A stretch of DNA of 64,000 bases from the NCBI GenBank assembly GCA_039714555.1, contig JBDLJB010000002.1, forward strand, positions 1 through 64,000, given 5' to 3'. Of the stretch, positions 43,419 to 52,010 are shown piece after piece. Each line of letters begins with the position of its first letter. The stretch's first letter is position 1. A program made the position numbers and the translations under genes. Source of the stretch: Namhaeicola sp039714555 (GTDB lineage Bacteria; Bacteroidota; Bacteroidia; Flavobacteriales; Flavobacteriaceae). Under the pieces are notes generated by a model, which had not been told where the DNA came from, made no database searches, and saw only the letters and a list, made by a program, of their open reading frames with translations.

Positions 43419-45110
43419 ATGGCTGACGATAAAAAAATTATCTTTTCAATGAGTGGTGTAAGTAAAACTTACCAGGGTGCTAATAAACCTGTTCTAAAAA
43501 ATATTTATTTAAGTTTTTTTTATGGAGCTAAAATTGGAATATTGGGTTTAAATGGATCAGGTAAATCAACACTGTTAAAAATAATTGCCGGTATTGAAAA
43601 AAATTATCAGGGCGATGTGGTTTTTTCTCAAAACTATACTGTTGGTTATTTATCTCAAGAGCCACATTTAAATGATGACTTAACTGTAATAGATATTGTT
43701 AGAGAAGGTGTAGCCCAAACCATAGCTTTATTGGATGAATACAATAAGATAAATGATATGTTTGGCTTAGAAGAAGTGTATTCTGATGCTGATAAGATGG
43801 AAAAGTTAATGGCAAAACAAGCTGAACTACAAGATAAAATTGATGCATCAGGCGCTTGGGAAATTGATACAAAATTAGAAATTGCTATGGATGCTTTGCG
43901 TACTCCTGAAGGCAATACACCTATTAAAAACCTTTCGGGAGGTGAAAGAAGAAGGGTTGCACTTTGCCGTTTGTTATTGCAAGAACCTGATGTTTTACTT
44001 TTAGATGAGCCTACAAACCATTTAGATGCTGAGTCAGTACATTGGCTTGAACATCATTTGGCACAATATAAAGGAACTGTAATTGCTGTTACTCACGATC
44101 GTTATTTTTTAGATAATGTTGCCGGTTGGATTTTAGAATTAGACAGAGGTGAAGGAATTCCGTGGAAAGGTAATTATTCTTCATGGTTAGAACAAAAATC
44201 TACACGACTGGCACAAGAGTCAAAACAAGCTTCGAAAAGACAAAAAACATTAGAGCGAGAGCTAGAGTGGGTAAGAATGGGAGCTAAAGGAAGGCATGCA
44301 AAATCAAAAGCTCGTTTGTCAAACTATGATAAATTGATGAATGAAGATCAAAAACAAAAAGAAGAAAAATTAGAAATTTATATACCCAATGGTCCAAGAT
44401 TAGGAAATAATGTAATTGATGCTATTGGAGTTTCGAAAGCTTATGGTGATAAATTATTATATGAAGATTTAAAATTTAATCTACCTCCAAACGGAATTGT
44501 TGGTATTATTGGTCCGAATGGAGCTGGAAAAACAACAATTTTTAAAATGATTATGGGCGAAGAATCGCCTGATAAAGGTGAATTCAAAGTAGGTGATACT
44601 GCAAAAATAGCTTATGTAGATCAGCAACATGCTAATATTGATCCAGAAAAATCTATTTGGGAAAATTTTTCAGGAGAACAAGAATTGATAATGATGGGAG
44701 GAAAGCAAGTTAATTCAAGAGCTTATTTGAGTAGGTTTAATTTTAGTGGTTCCGAACAAAATAAAAAAGTAGCAACACTTTCCGGAGGTGAAAGAAATCG
44801 CTTGCATTTGGCAATTACATTGCGTGAAGAAGGTAATGTTTTATTACTTGATGAGCCAACTAATGATTTAGATATTAATACCTTACGTGCTTTGGAAGAA
44901 GGTTTGGATAGTTTTGCCGGTTGTGCAGTTATAATTTCTCATGATCGTTGGTTTTTAGATAGAATTTGTACGCATATATTAGCTTTTGAAGGTGATTCAC
45001 AGGTTTATTATTTTGAAGGAAGTTTCTCAGAATATGAAGAAAATAAAAAGAAAAGACTTGGTAGCGATATTTTACCTAAACGTATCAAATACAAAAAATT
45101 AGTGAGATAA
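43419..45110 (+). CDS. ettA: Energy-dependent translational throttle protein (ABC-F ATPase)
   Basis: Two ABC domains in one 563-residue chain, with no membrane segments, define ABC-F. Walker A motifs are GLNGSGKST (43-51) and GPNGAGKTT; signatures LSGGERRRVALC and LSGGERNRLHLA; Walker B motifs LLLDEPTNHLD and LLLDEPTNDLD, both with catalytic Glu. The linker helices (ARLSNYDKLMNEDQKQKEEKLEIYIPNGPRLGN) are of EttA type. In E. coli EttA binds the ribosomal E site and gates entry into elongation according to ADP/ATP ratio. nudK follows after 19 nt in the same operon. Confidence 0.94.
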   Translation: MADDKKIIFSMSGVSKTYQGANKPVLKNIYLSFFYGAKIGILGLNGSGKSTLLKIIAGIEKNYQGDVVFSQNYTVGYLSQEPHLNDDLTVIDIVREGVAQTIALLDEYNKINDMFGLEEVYSDADKMEKLMAKQAELQDKIDASGAWEIDTKLEIAMDALRTPEGNTPIKNLSGGERRRVALCRLLLQEPDVLLLDEPTNHLDAESVHWLEHHLAQYKGTVIAVTHDRYFLDNVAGWILELDRGEGIPWKGNYSSWLEQKSTRLAQESKQASKRQKTLERELEWVRMGAKGRHAKSKARLSNYDKLMNEDQKQKEEKLEIYIPNGPRLGNNVIDAIGVSKAYGDKLLYEDLKFNLPPNGIVGIIGPNGAGKTTIFKMIMGEESPDKGEFKVGDTAKIAYVDQQHANIDPEKSIWENFSGEQELIMMGGKQVNSRAYLSRFNFSGSEQNKKVATLSGGERNRLHLAITLREEGNVLLLDEPTNDLDINTLRALEEGLDSFAGCAVIISHDRWFLDRICTHILAFEGDSQVYYFEGSFSEYEENKKKRLGSDILPKRIKYKKLVR

Positions 45111-45129
45111 TTATAATTATAGTTTTTAA

Positions 45130-45711
45130 ATGAATCCTAAGATAAAAAATATTAAAACAGAAGTTCTGTCTGATAATTGGTACATTTTAAATAAAATAAA
45201 TTTTGATTATCAGATGCCAAATGGTAAATGGGTAAATCAATCGCGAGAGAGTTATGATAGAGGTAATGGAGCAACTATTTTATTGTACAATAAATCTAAA
45301 AGAACTGTCATATTGATCAAACAATTTAGAATGCCATCTTTTGTGAATGGAAATAAAACTGGTGTTATGATTGAAACTTGTGCCGGACTTTTAGATGGAG
45401 ACCCACCTGAAGTTTGTGTTAGAAAAGAAGCTTTTGAAGAAACCGGAATAAAAATTGAGAAGGTTAAAAAAGTTTTTGAAGCATATATGTCTCCGGGTGC
45501 AGTTACCGAAATAATTCATTTTTTTATAGGAGAATATAATGATCAAATGAAAATTGGTAAAGGTGGCGGTATCAATGATGAACATGAAGATATTGAAATA
45601 TTAGAAATTCCTCATGATCAAGCTTTGCAAATGATTTCAAATGGCGAAATAAAAGATGCCAAAACCATCATGCTTTTACAGTATATGGTATTAAATAAAA
45701 TATTTGATTAG
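45130..45711 (+). CDS. nudK: NUDIX hydrolase, GDP-mannose pyrophosphatase type
   Basis: The 193-residue protein carries a Nudix box (LLDGDPPEVCVRKEAFEETGIKI) in which Lys replaces the usual first Arg, as also seen in other NudK-like sequences. The N-terminal strand (YDRGNGATILLYNKSKRTVILIKQFRMP) and the acceptor loop (MSPGAVTEIIHFFIGEYN) fit the ADP-ribose/GDP-mannose pyrophosphatase group. It hydrolyses GDP-mannose or similar nucleotide sugars. It lies downstream of ettA. Its stop overlaps the stop of the convergent metallo-hydrolase by 4 nt, with no terminator visible between them. Confidence 0.85.
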   Translation: MNPKIKNIKTEVLSDNWYILNKINFDYQMPNGKWVNQSRESYDRGNGATILLYNKSKRTVILIKQFRMPSFVNGNKTGVMIETCAGLLDGDPPEVCVRKEAFEETGIKIEKVKKVFEAYMSPGAVTEIIHFFIGEYNDQMKIGKGGGINDEHEDIEILEIPHDQALQMISNGEIKDAKTIMLLQYMVLNKIFD

Positions 45712-46472
45712 TCATATTCAGGATACCAATTTCGTAACCTTACTTCAATATTTGAATTCTTGTTATTAACCAAATTTTTAAATGCTTGAGTATCACTCAT
45801 ATCAGGTTTTCCACGATAGTGAAATGGGTAAACGATCTTTGGTTTGAACTCTAATACTGCACTTGCCGCCTGATTGATATCCATAGTGTAAGGCAAGTTC
45901 ATGCAAACAAAAGCTACATGGATATTTTTTAGACTTCGCATTTCGTTAATATCTTCAGTATCTCCAGAAATATAAATATTTTTCTCTCCCATGCTAAGAA
46001 TATAACCATTACCCCTTCCTTTTGGATGTTTTGAATCAGGTTCATCGGGAAGATTATACATGGCTATTGCTTTAATTTGAATACCCAATTGTTTTGTAGT
46101 TTCATTATTGTTGAGAATAATTAAATTCTCGTGATAGATTATAGGTAGTTTATCTGCAACAGCTCTGGGTGTAATGAAAATTGTTTTTTCAGGTGCTATT
46201 TTTTTTAATGTTTCTAAATCGAGGTGATCTCCATGAATATCTGTAATTATTATCATATCTGGATTGTCGATCTCTTTAAAAGCATTAGTTCCACCGTAAG
46301 GATCAATATAAATGGTTTTATTATTCCATTGTAAAACGAAAGTACTGTGTAAAATGGGCTGTATTTTTATTGAACCGGTCTTAGATTTAATAAGATCGGC
46401 TTTTGGTCTTTGGGAATAAATTACTAATGATGTAAAAATAAAAAGAAGCGTAGATAAATACTTGATTTTCAT
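45708..46472 (-). CDS. Exported metallo-beta-lactamase fold hydrolase (UlaG-like)
   Basis: A signal peptide (residues 1-20, ending LVIYSQ) precedes the fold. The motif MIIITDIHGDHLDLETLKKI gives the metal ligands His-x-x-Asp-His, YISGDTEDINEM the bridging Asp, and VYPFHYRGKPDM the final His. The general pattern (LHSTFVLQWNNKTIYIDPYGG) is that of the UlaG/L-ascorbate-6-phosphate lactonase-like group, but a periplasmic location points to another substrate, which cannot be named. It lies 6 nt downstream of the membrane-protein gene on the same strand. Confidence 0.82.
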   Translation of the reverse strand: MKIKYLSTLLFIFTSLVIYSQRPKADLIKSKTGSIKIQPILHSTFVLQWNNKTIYIDPYGGTNAFKEIDNPDMIIITDIHGDHLDLETLKKIAPEKTIFITPRAVADKLPIIYHENLIILNNNETTKQLGIQIKAIAMYNLPDEPDSKHPKGRGNGYILSMGEKNIYISGDTEDINEMRSLKNIHVAFVCMNLPYTMDINQAASAVLEFKPKIVYPFHYRGKPDMSDTQAFKNLVNNKNSNIEVRLRNWYPEYD

Positions 46473-46478
46473 AATATT

Positions 46479-47000
46479 TTAAAATTGTTTTTTTACTTCG
46501 TTTTTAAGTACTGTAAGAGCAGTAGAAGCCGGAGCTTCATTTTCTAATGTATATTTAATAATACCTTCTCTCAATTGTTCAGCATTTTCAATTGCATCTT
46601 CTTTAGTTGCATTTCTAATTATTTGTATTTGCGTATTTTTTGCTGTAACAATAGCATTCCAGGTAGCATCAGTTATATAAATTTGTTGTGCGAGATTGTG
46701 CTCGAATTCCTGTTCAATATTTTTGATGAGTTTATTTTTATAATTCTCAACACTGTTTCCGGTGGGTTTAACCCGAACTAATAATTTTGCCGGTGAAATT
46801 CGTTCTAAAAATAAGGTCATACGTTCATAAGCTTGAAACCTTAATGGAAGTGCCGTGTTTTGTTTTTCTTTTCGCAATAGAAAATTTCGCCTATTTTCTT
46901 CGTTTGTTGTGTGGTATTTAAAAAAATAAAGGGCAATACCACCTGTTATAAGTGCAGGTAATGTATAACTAATAATTTCTATGATCTTGCTTGTTTCCAT
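46479..47000 (-). CDS. Single-pass membrane protein of unknown function (DUF7935-like)
   Basis: The 173-residue protein has one N-terminal membrane helix (residues about 9-27, ISYTLPALITGGIALYFF) followed by a charged cytoplasmic domain. I recognise the pattern as a conserved Flavobacteriia protein, probably what is now called DUF7935, but without a function. LRFQAYERMTLFLERISPAKLLVRV and HNLAQQIYITDATWNAIVTAKN are likely conserved helices. It precedes the metallo-hydrolase gene with a 6-nt gap. Confidence 0.6.
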   Translation of the reverse strand: METSKIIEIISYTLPALITGGIALYFFKYHTTNEENRRNFLLRKEKQNTALPLRFQAYERMTLFLERISPAKLLVRVKPTGNSVENYKNKLIKNIEQEFEHNLAQQIYITDATWNAIVTAKNTQIQIIRNATKEDAIENAEQLREGIIKYTLENEAPASTALTVLKNEVKKQF

Positions 47001-47070
47001 TGAAAAATTATAAAATTAAAACCAAAGTTAAAGTTTGTTTTTGATTATACAATTATTTTTTTTACAAAAG

Positions 47071-47104
47071 TGATAATTATCATAATAACCATATAATTAT
47101 GGTT
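47071..47104. promoter_or_regulatory. Two palindromes upstream of the FadL-OmpA gene (possible operators)
   Basis: TGATAATTATCA (47071-47082) is a perfect 12-bp palindrome. AACCATA-TAAT-TATGGTT (47087-47104) is a perfect 7-bp inverted repeat with a 4-nt centre. The second ends 1 nt before a TAAATTTG -7 element (47106-47113), where a repressor would block RNA polymerase. The regulator is unknown. Confidence 0.45.
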
Positions 47105-47105
47105 G

Positions 47106-47113
47106 TAAATTTG
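47106..47113 (+). promoter_or_regulatory. -7 element of the FadL-OmpA gene
   Basis: TAAATTTG matches TAnnTTTG. Transcription from about 47119 would give a leader of about 125 nt before ATG 47244, which contains the hairpin described separately. No -33 TTG at standard spacing. Confidence 0.5.
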
Positions 47114-47127
47114 GCGCATAATAACGA

Positions 47128-47214
47128 GATGAGATAATTTCAAATAGATGAAATTCAAATTATTACAATGTTGGGAGTAATATTTGATACATTAATGAAA
47201 TCTCATCATTTTTT
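47128..47214 (+). promoter_or_regulatory. Structured 5' leader of the FadL-OmpA gene, attenuator-like
   Basis: GATGAGAT (47128-47135) pairs with ATCTCATC (47200-47207). An inner stem pairs 47156-47166 with 47177-47186 (10 bp, one bulge) around the loop AATGTTGGGA. The outer stem is followed by a T-rich run (47209-47214). The start codon is 30 nt further on. This looks like a hairpin that could stop transcription or control translation; no known riboswitch class is recognised. Confidence 0.45.
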
Positions 47215-47243
47215 ATATATTTTATTAATCAAAAATAATTATC

Positions 47244-49487
47244 ATGCTTAACAAATTAATTAAATTTTCATTTATCTTTTTTGCCTCTTTTGCATTTGCG
47301 CAAACGGGACATTTAATGCAGGGCGTTGGCGCTGTCAACATGTCAATGGGTGGAGCTGCAACAGCACAACCATTGGATATTAGTGGTGCTATGCACTGGA
47401 ATCCTGCTGCACTTTCTGTTTTTGATGGTGCAATCTTAAAATTTGATATTGGTGCTTTTAAAGGAACACCAACATTGTATTCTTCACTTCCTGCTAATAT
47501 GTTGGGACCAGGAACACCTGCTATTAGTGGAGCAACTGAATCTGAATTGGGTTATAACCCTATGCCTGCTTTGGCTTTTGCCTGGGGTGATGACGATAGT
47601 AAAAGTACTTTTGGTATCTCATTATTTGGTGTAAGTGGATTCGGAGTGGATTTTCCACAAGAAACTAATTTACCAGTTGGTCCTGATGGTATGCCTAATC
47701 CAAATTGGGATCCAAATAATTCAAATCCAATACTTTTTCCTCAAAATATGATGGGTTTTGGTAATCTTAAATCAAGTTATATGTTGATGCAGGTAGGATT
47801 TACATGGGCTTATGAAATTTCAGATAATTTTTCTATTGGTTTACAACCAACGTTTAATTATTCTGCTTTAGAATTAGCGCCAAATCCTATAGCAAGACCT
47901 GATATGGGTAATCCTATGGCTGAACCTCCAATTCCTGGAAAAGGTTATCCTACCAGTGATGCTGCTGCTTCATATGGTTATGGTGGACAAATTGGTTTAT
48001 TTTACGATTCGCATAACGGATTTAAAATGGGAGCATCTTATAAATCTCCACAATTTATGAGCGAAATGGAATTTGATAGCAAATATCTGGATGAATCAGA
48101 AGCTTCATCTCCTTTATTTACTATGAACTTTCCTGCAATATATTCTGTAGGTTTAGGTTATTCAAAAGGAATTATAGATTTAGCACTGGATTATCGCTAT
48201 GTTGATTATGAAAATACAGAAGGATTTATAGAAAATGGTTGGGAAATAGCAGAAGAAGGTCCTTTTACAGGCTTTCCTACAGGTGCTGTAAATGGTTTTG
48301 GTTGGCAAAATATGTCAATCGTTTCTGCAGGAATGCAATTAAAAGCAATTGAAAAAGTTCCTTTCCGTTTAGGATATACTTATAGTACAAACCCTATTCA
48401 AGATGAATTGGCCTTCTTTTCAGTACCTGCAACTGCAATTATAGCACATGCTTTTCAATTTGGATTTAGTATTTTATTTAGTGATACTTTTTCTTTTGAT
48501 GCTGTCTATCATTACGGTATGAGTGATGACAAAACTTCAGGTAATTTATTGAACCCTACTCCTGCAATGGATTTTAATGGAGATGGATATCCTGATGGAC
48601 CATGGGATGCTACTAATAATCCTCTAGGTAAAATTCCTGGTAGTGAAGTAGCTTATGATATGAACACACATATGTTTATGGTAGGTCTTAACTTTAATTT
48701 TGGTGGTAAAGATTCTGATGGTGATGGTGTAAAAGATAAAGAAGATGCTTGTCCTGAAGTTGCTGGTTTAGCGCAATTTAACGGTTGCCCGGATAGTGAT
48801 AGTGATGGTATACAAGATTCTGCAGATGCTTGTCCGAATACTCCTGGTTTGGCAGCTCTAAATGGTTGTCCTGATAGTGATGGTGATGGATTTAGTGATC
48901 AAGATGATTATTGTCCTGAAGTTGCCGGATTAGAGCAATTTAACGGTTGCCCTGATAGTGATGGTGATGGTGTTATGGATAAAAATGACAATTGTCCTAA
49001 TGAAGCAGGTTTAGTTGAAAATAATGGTTGCCCTTTGATAGATGCAGATGGTGATGGTATTGCTGATGCAGATGATATGTGTCCAAATATTTTTGGAATT
49101 TCTGAATTAAAAGGTTGCCCTGAAGTAACTGAAGAAGTAGCAACTCAAATAACTGATTTAGCAAGAGCCATCTATTTTAACACTGGTAAATACACTTTTA
49201 CTGAAGAGACTCAGGTAAGATTAAAAAAACTTTCTACAATTCTGGCTGAATATAATACATTGAACTTTAGAGTTGAAGGTCATACTGATAGTACAGGTAG
49301 TGATAAAATTAATGACAAATTATCACAAGAACGTGCTGATGCAGTTATGAATTATTTTATCCAAAATGGTTTCCCATCTGATAAAATAAGAGCTCAAGGT
49401 TTTGGTTCATCTCAACCTATTGGTGATAACAATACTAATAAAGGTAGACAAGAAAATAGAAGAGTTGATATCGTAAGAGATAAATAG
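47244..49487 (+). CDS. FadL/OmpP1-like barrel fused to TSP3 repeats and an OmpA peptidoglycan-binding domain
   Basis: A 20-residue signal peptide is followed by a FadL-type barrel at about 20-488: the N-terminus (GHLMQGVGAVNMSMGGAATA then MHWNPAALS) has the NPA motif of OmpP1/FadL hatch regions. Residues about 489-630 hold five thrombospondin type 3-like calcium repeats (DSDGDGVKD...CPEVAG...NGCP), each with two Cys. The OmpA C-terminal domain is at 635-747 (VEGHTDSTGSDKINDKLSQERADAV). The whole could take up hydrophobic substrates and hold the outer membrane to peptidoglycan. It is preceded by a structured leader and followed by a terminator. Confidence 0.88.
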   Translation: MLNKLIKFSFIFFASFAFAQTGHLMQGVGAVNMSMGGAATAQPLDISGAMHWNPAALSVFDGAILKFDIGAFKGTPTLYSSLPANMLGPGTPAISGATESELGYNPMPALAFAWGDDDSKSTFGISLFGVSGFGVDFPQETNLPVGPDGMPNPNWDPNNSNPILFPQNMMGFGNLKSSYMLMQVGFTWAYEISDNFSIGLQPTFNYSALELAPNPIARPDMGNPMAEPPIPGKGYPTSDAAASYGYGGQIGLFYDSHNGFKMGASYKSPQFMSEMEFDSKYLDESEASSPLFTMNFPAIYSVGLGYSKGIIDLALDYRYVDYENTEGFIENGWEIAEEGPFTGFPTGAVNGFGWQNMSIVSAGMQLKAIEKVPFRLGYTYSTNPIQDELAFFSVPATAIIAHAFQFGFSILFSDTFSFDAVYHYGMSDDKTSGNLLNPTPAMDFNGDGYPDGPWDATNNPLGKIPGSEVAYDMNTHMFMVGLNFNFGGKDSDGDGVKDKEDACPEVAGLAQFNGCPDSDSDGIQDSADACPNTPGLAALNGCPDSDGDGFSDQDDYCPEVAGLEQFNGCPDSDGDGVMDKNDNCPNEAGLVENNGCPLIDADGDGIADADDMCPNIFGISELKGCPEVTEEVATQITDLARAIYFNTGKYTFTEETQVRLKKLSTILAEYNTLNFRVEGHTDSTGSDKINDKLSQERADAVMNYFIQNGFPSDKIRAQGFGSSQPIGDNNTNKGRQENRRVDIVRDK

Positions 49488-49510
49488 TACTTATTTAACA
49501 TTATTTAAAA

Positions 49511-49539
49511 AAAGGCTGTCTGAAAAGACAGTCTTTTTT
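49511..49539 (+). terminator. Intrinsic terminator of the FadL-OmpA gene
   Basis: CTGTCT (49516-49521) pairs with AGACAG (49526-49531) around a GAAA tetraloop; flanking G-C, G·T and A-T pairs extend the stem into a T6 tract. Confidence 0.92.
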
Positions 49540-49564
49540 AGTTAAAAAATGTCAATAACTTTTA

Positions 49565-49595
49565 TTGTGTGATTTTATAAAGCATTGTATTTTTG
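49565..49595 (+). promoter_or_regulatory. Promoter of the UvrD/PcrA helicase gene
   Basis: TTG (49565-49567) and TATTTTTG (49588-49595) are separated by 20 nt, within the Bacteroidota range. The GTG start is 18 nt downstream. Confidence 0.6.
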
Positions 49596-49613
49596 GACAA
49601 ATAAATTTTTTGA

Positions 49614-51938
49614 GTGATAAATTATTTAGAGCAACTTAACGAGGCACAAAAAAAAGCCGTTCTTCATAAAGAGGGACCAATGATCATTATTGCTGGAGCC
49701 GGATCAGGTAAAACAAGAGTACTCACTTATCGCATTGCTTATTTGATGCAACAAGGCATTGATCCATTTAATATATTGGCTTTGACTTTTACCAATAAAG
49801 CAGCACGAGAAATGAAGACCCGTATTGCTCAAATGGTTGGACAGAGTGAAGCTAAAAATCTATGGATGGGTACATTTCATAGTGTTTTTGCCAGAATACT
49901 TCGTAGCGAAGGTGAAAAATTAGGTTTCCCTTCAAATTTCACTATTTATGATACTCAAGATTCTGTTAGACTATTGACATCAATAATAAAAGAGATGGGT
50001 CTTGAAAAAGAAAAATACAAACCCAAGCAAGTTTTAGGACGTATCTCACAATATAAAAACAGTTTAATTACAGTTAGAGCTTATTATAATAACCTAGAAT
50101 TAATTGAAGCTGATAAAATGGCAGGACGCCCTAGGTTGGGAGAGGTTTATAAAGAATATGTTGACCGTTGTTTTAAATCTGGCGCAATGGATTTTGATGA
50201 TCTTTTACTAAGAACCAATGAGTTACTAACACGTTTTCCGGATGTATTGGCAAAATATCAAGACAGGTTTCGATATATTTTGGTTGATGAGTACCAAGAT
50301 ACCAACCATTCACAATATCTAATTGTTAGAGCCCTTGCTGATAGATATCATAATATTTGTGTAGTGGGAGATGACAGTCAAAGTATTTATGCATTTAGAG
50401 GTGCTAATATTAAAAATATTCTAAATTTTCAGCGAGATTATGAGGATGTTAAGATATTTAAACTTGAACAAAATTACCGCTCTTCAAAAAATATTGTCAA
50501 TGCAGCAAATAGTGTTATCAATAAAAATAAAACAAGACTCGATAAAGAAATTTGGACAGCCAATACTGCAGGTAATAAAGTAAAAATAAAGCAAACCTTA
50601 TCAGAAGGAGAGGAAGGAAGGTTTGTTAGTAGTTCAATTTTTGAGAACAAAATGCAGCACCAGGTAAAAAATAATGAATTTGCTGTATTGTATCGTACAA
50701 ATGCTCAATCAAGAGCGATAGAAGATGCATTGAGAAAAAAAGATATTCCTTATATGATTTATGGAGGATTATCATTTTATCAACGTAAAGAGATCAAAGA
50801 TGCTTTAGCCTATTTGAGATTATTGGTCAATACAAATGATGAAGAAGCCTTAAAAAGAGTTATTAATTATCCTGCAAGAGGAATTGGTCAAACTACAATT
50901 GAAAAGCTCACTGTTGCAGCAAACCATTATAAAAAATCGATCTTTGAAATTTTAGAAAATCTTGATAAGGTTGAGTTAAAGATAAATTCAGGAACAAAAA
51001 TTAAGTTACAGAATTTTGTAACAATGATAAAAAGTTTTCAGATTGAAGCTCAATCAAAAAATGCTTATGAGATAGCTGATCTGGTAATAAAAAAAACTAA
51101 ATTAATTAAAGATTTAGAACTTGATGGAACGCCTGAAGCTGTAAGTAGAGTTGAAAATATTCAGGAGTTGCTAAATGGTATTAAAGATTTTATTGAGGTT
51201 CAGGATAATGACAATACTTCATTAGCATTTTTTTTAGAAGATGTCGCATTGGCAACAGATTTTGATAATAAAAAGGATGATAAACCCAGAGTTTCATTAA
51301 TGACCATCCATTTGGCAAAAGGATTAGAATTTCCTTATGTTTATATTGTAGGGTTAGAAGAAAATTTGTTTCCCTCGGCTATGAGTATGAATACCCGTAG
51401 TGAAATTGAAGAAGAGCGACGTTTATTTTATGTGGCATTAACTCGAGCTGAAAAACAAGTTTATTTATCATTTGCCAATTCTAGATATCGTTGGGGAAAA
51501 TTAGTTGATTGTGAACAGAGTAGGTTTATTGAAGAGATTGATGAAAATTTCATTGAACATATTATATCTAAACAATCTAAAACTCAACTTAATAGATTTG
51601 TAAATGAAGATATTTTCGGTTCGGTACCTCAAAATAAAATTAGATTTAAAAAACCTCTTAATAGTAAATCATCTAAAAAGAAATCCAAACCTGAGAAACC
51701 ATTAAATGTAGATCCACCAAAAAATTTAAAAAAGATCAGTACAATTTCAACATCTTCTTCTAACTTGTTTGATAATGATTTAATAGTTGGAAACATTGTT
51801 GCTCACGCTAAATTTGGTAATGGAGAAGTAATGAAAATAGAAGGAAATGGCAATAATAAAAAGGCTGTAATTAAATTTGAATCAGGTACTGTTAAAAATT
51901 TGTTGTTACATTTTGCGAAATTAAAAATAATAGGATAA
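49614..51938 (+). CDS. UvrD/PcrA/Rep-type superfamily 1 DNA helicase
   Basis: The 774-residue 3'-5' helicase starts at GTG 49614 (INYLEQLNEAQKKAVLHKEG). Motifs in order are Q-motif LNEAQKKAV, motif I AGAGSGKTRVL (28-38), Ia ALTFTNKAAREMK, II VDEYQDTNHSQY, III VGDDSQSIYAFRGA, IV FKLEQNYRSS, V TIHLAKGLEFPYVYIVGLEE and VI VALTRAEKQVYLS. The C-terminal tail ends with a Tudor-like segment (VGNIVAHAKFGNGEVMKIEGNGNNKKAVIKFESGTVKNLLL) seen in PcrA. It acts in repair and replication restart. PcrA/UvrD naming cannot be refined. Confidence 0.94.
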   Translation: MINYLEQLNEAQKKAVLHKEGPMIIIAGAGSGKTRVLTYRIAYLMQQGIDPFNILALTFTNKAAREMKTRIAQMVGQSEAKNLWMGTFHSVFARILRSEGEKLGFPSNFTIYDTQDSVRLLTSIIKEMGLEKEKYKPKQVLGRISQYKNSLITVRAYYNNLELIEADKMAGRPRLGEVYKEYVDRCFKSGAMDFDDLLLRTNELLTRFPDVLAKYQDRFRYILVDEYQDTNHSQYLIVRALADRYHNICVVGDDSQSIYAFRGANIKNILNFQRDYEDVKIFKLEQNYRSSKNIVNAANSVINKNKTRLDKEIWTANTAGNKVKIKQTLSEGEEGRFVSSSIFENKMQHQVKNNEFAVLYRTNAQSRAIEDALRKKDIPYMIYGGLSFYQRKEIKDALAYLRLLVNTNDEEALKRVINYPARGIGQTTIEKLTVAANHYKKSIFEILENLDKVELKINSGTKIKLQNFVTMIKSFQIEAQSKNAYEIADLVIKKTKLIKDLELDGTPEAVSRVENIQELLNGIKDFIEVQDNDNTSLAFFLEDVALATDFDNKKDDKPRVSLMTIHLAKGLEFPYVYIVGLEENLFPSAMSMNTRSEIEEERRLFYVALTRAEKQVYLSFANSRYRWGKLVDCEQSRFIEEIDENFIEHIISKQSKTQLNRFVNEDIFGSVPQNKIRFKKPLNSKSSKKKSKPEKPLNVDPPKNLKKISTISTSSSNLFDNDLIVGNIVAHAKFGNGEVMKIEGNGNNKKAVIKFESGTVKNLLLHFAKLKIIG

Positions 51939-52010
51939 AAATATATTGTAAAACCTATTTTTAATCGTTAATTTGCAGTCAGTTAATTTAATAAAAAAAA
52001 AGGAAGAAAA

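Noticed and set aside
45700..45720. Possible terminator between the convergent nudK and metallo-hydrolase genes
   Set aside because: The stop codons overlap by 4 nt and no hairpin with a T tract is present in the junction.
47071..47089. Fur box assignment for TGATAATTATCA and the following bases
   Set aside because: Only about 12 of 19 positions match the Fur consensus, too weak in AT-rich DNA; kept only as an unassigned palindrome.
48706..49130. DNA-level repeats in the FadL-OmpA gene as a CRISPR-like array
   Set aside because: They are codon-level echoes of protein calcium repeats, in frame and of uneven length, not direct repeats with spacers.
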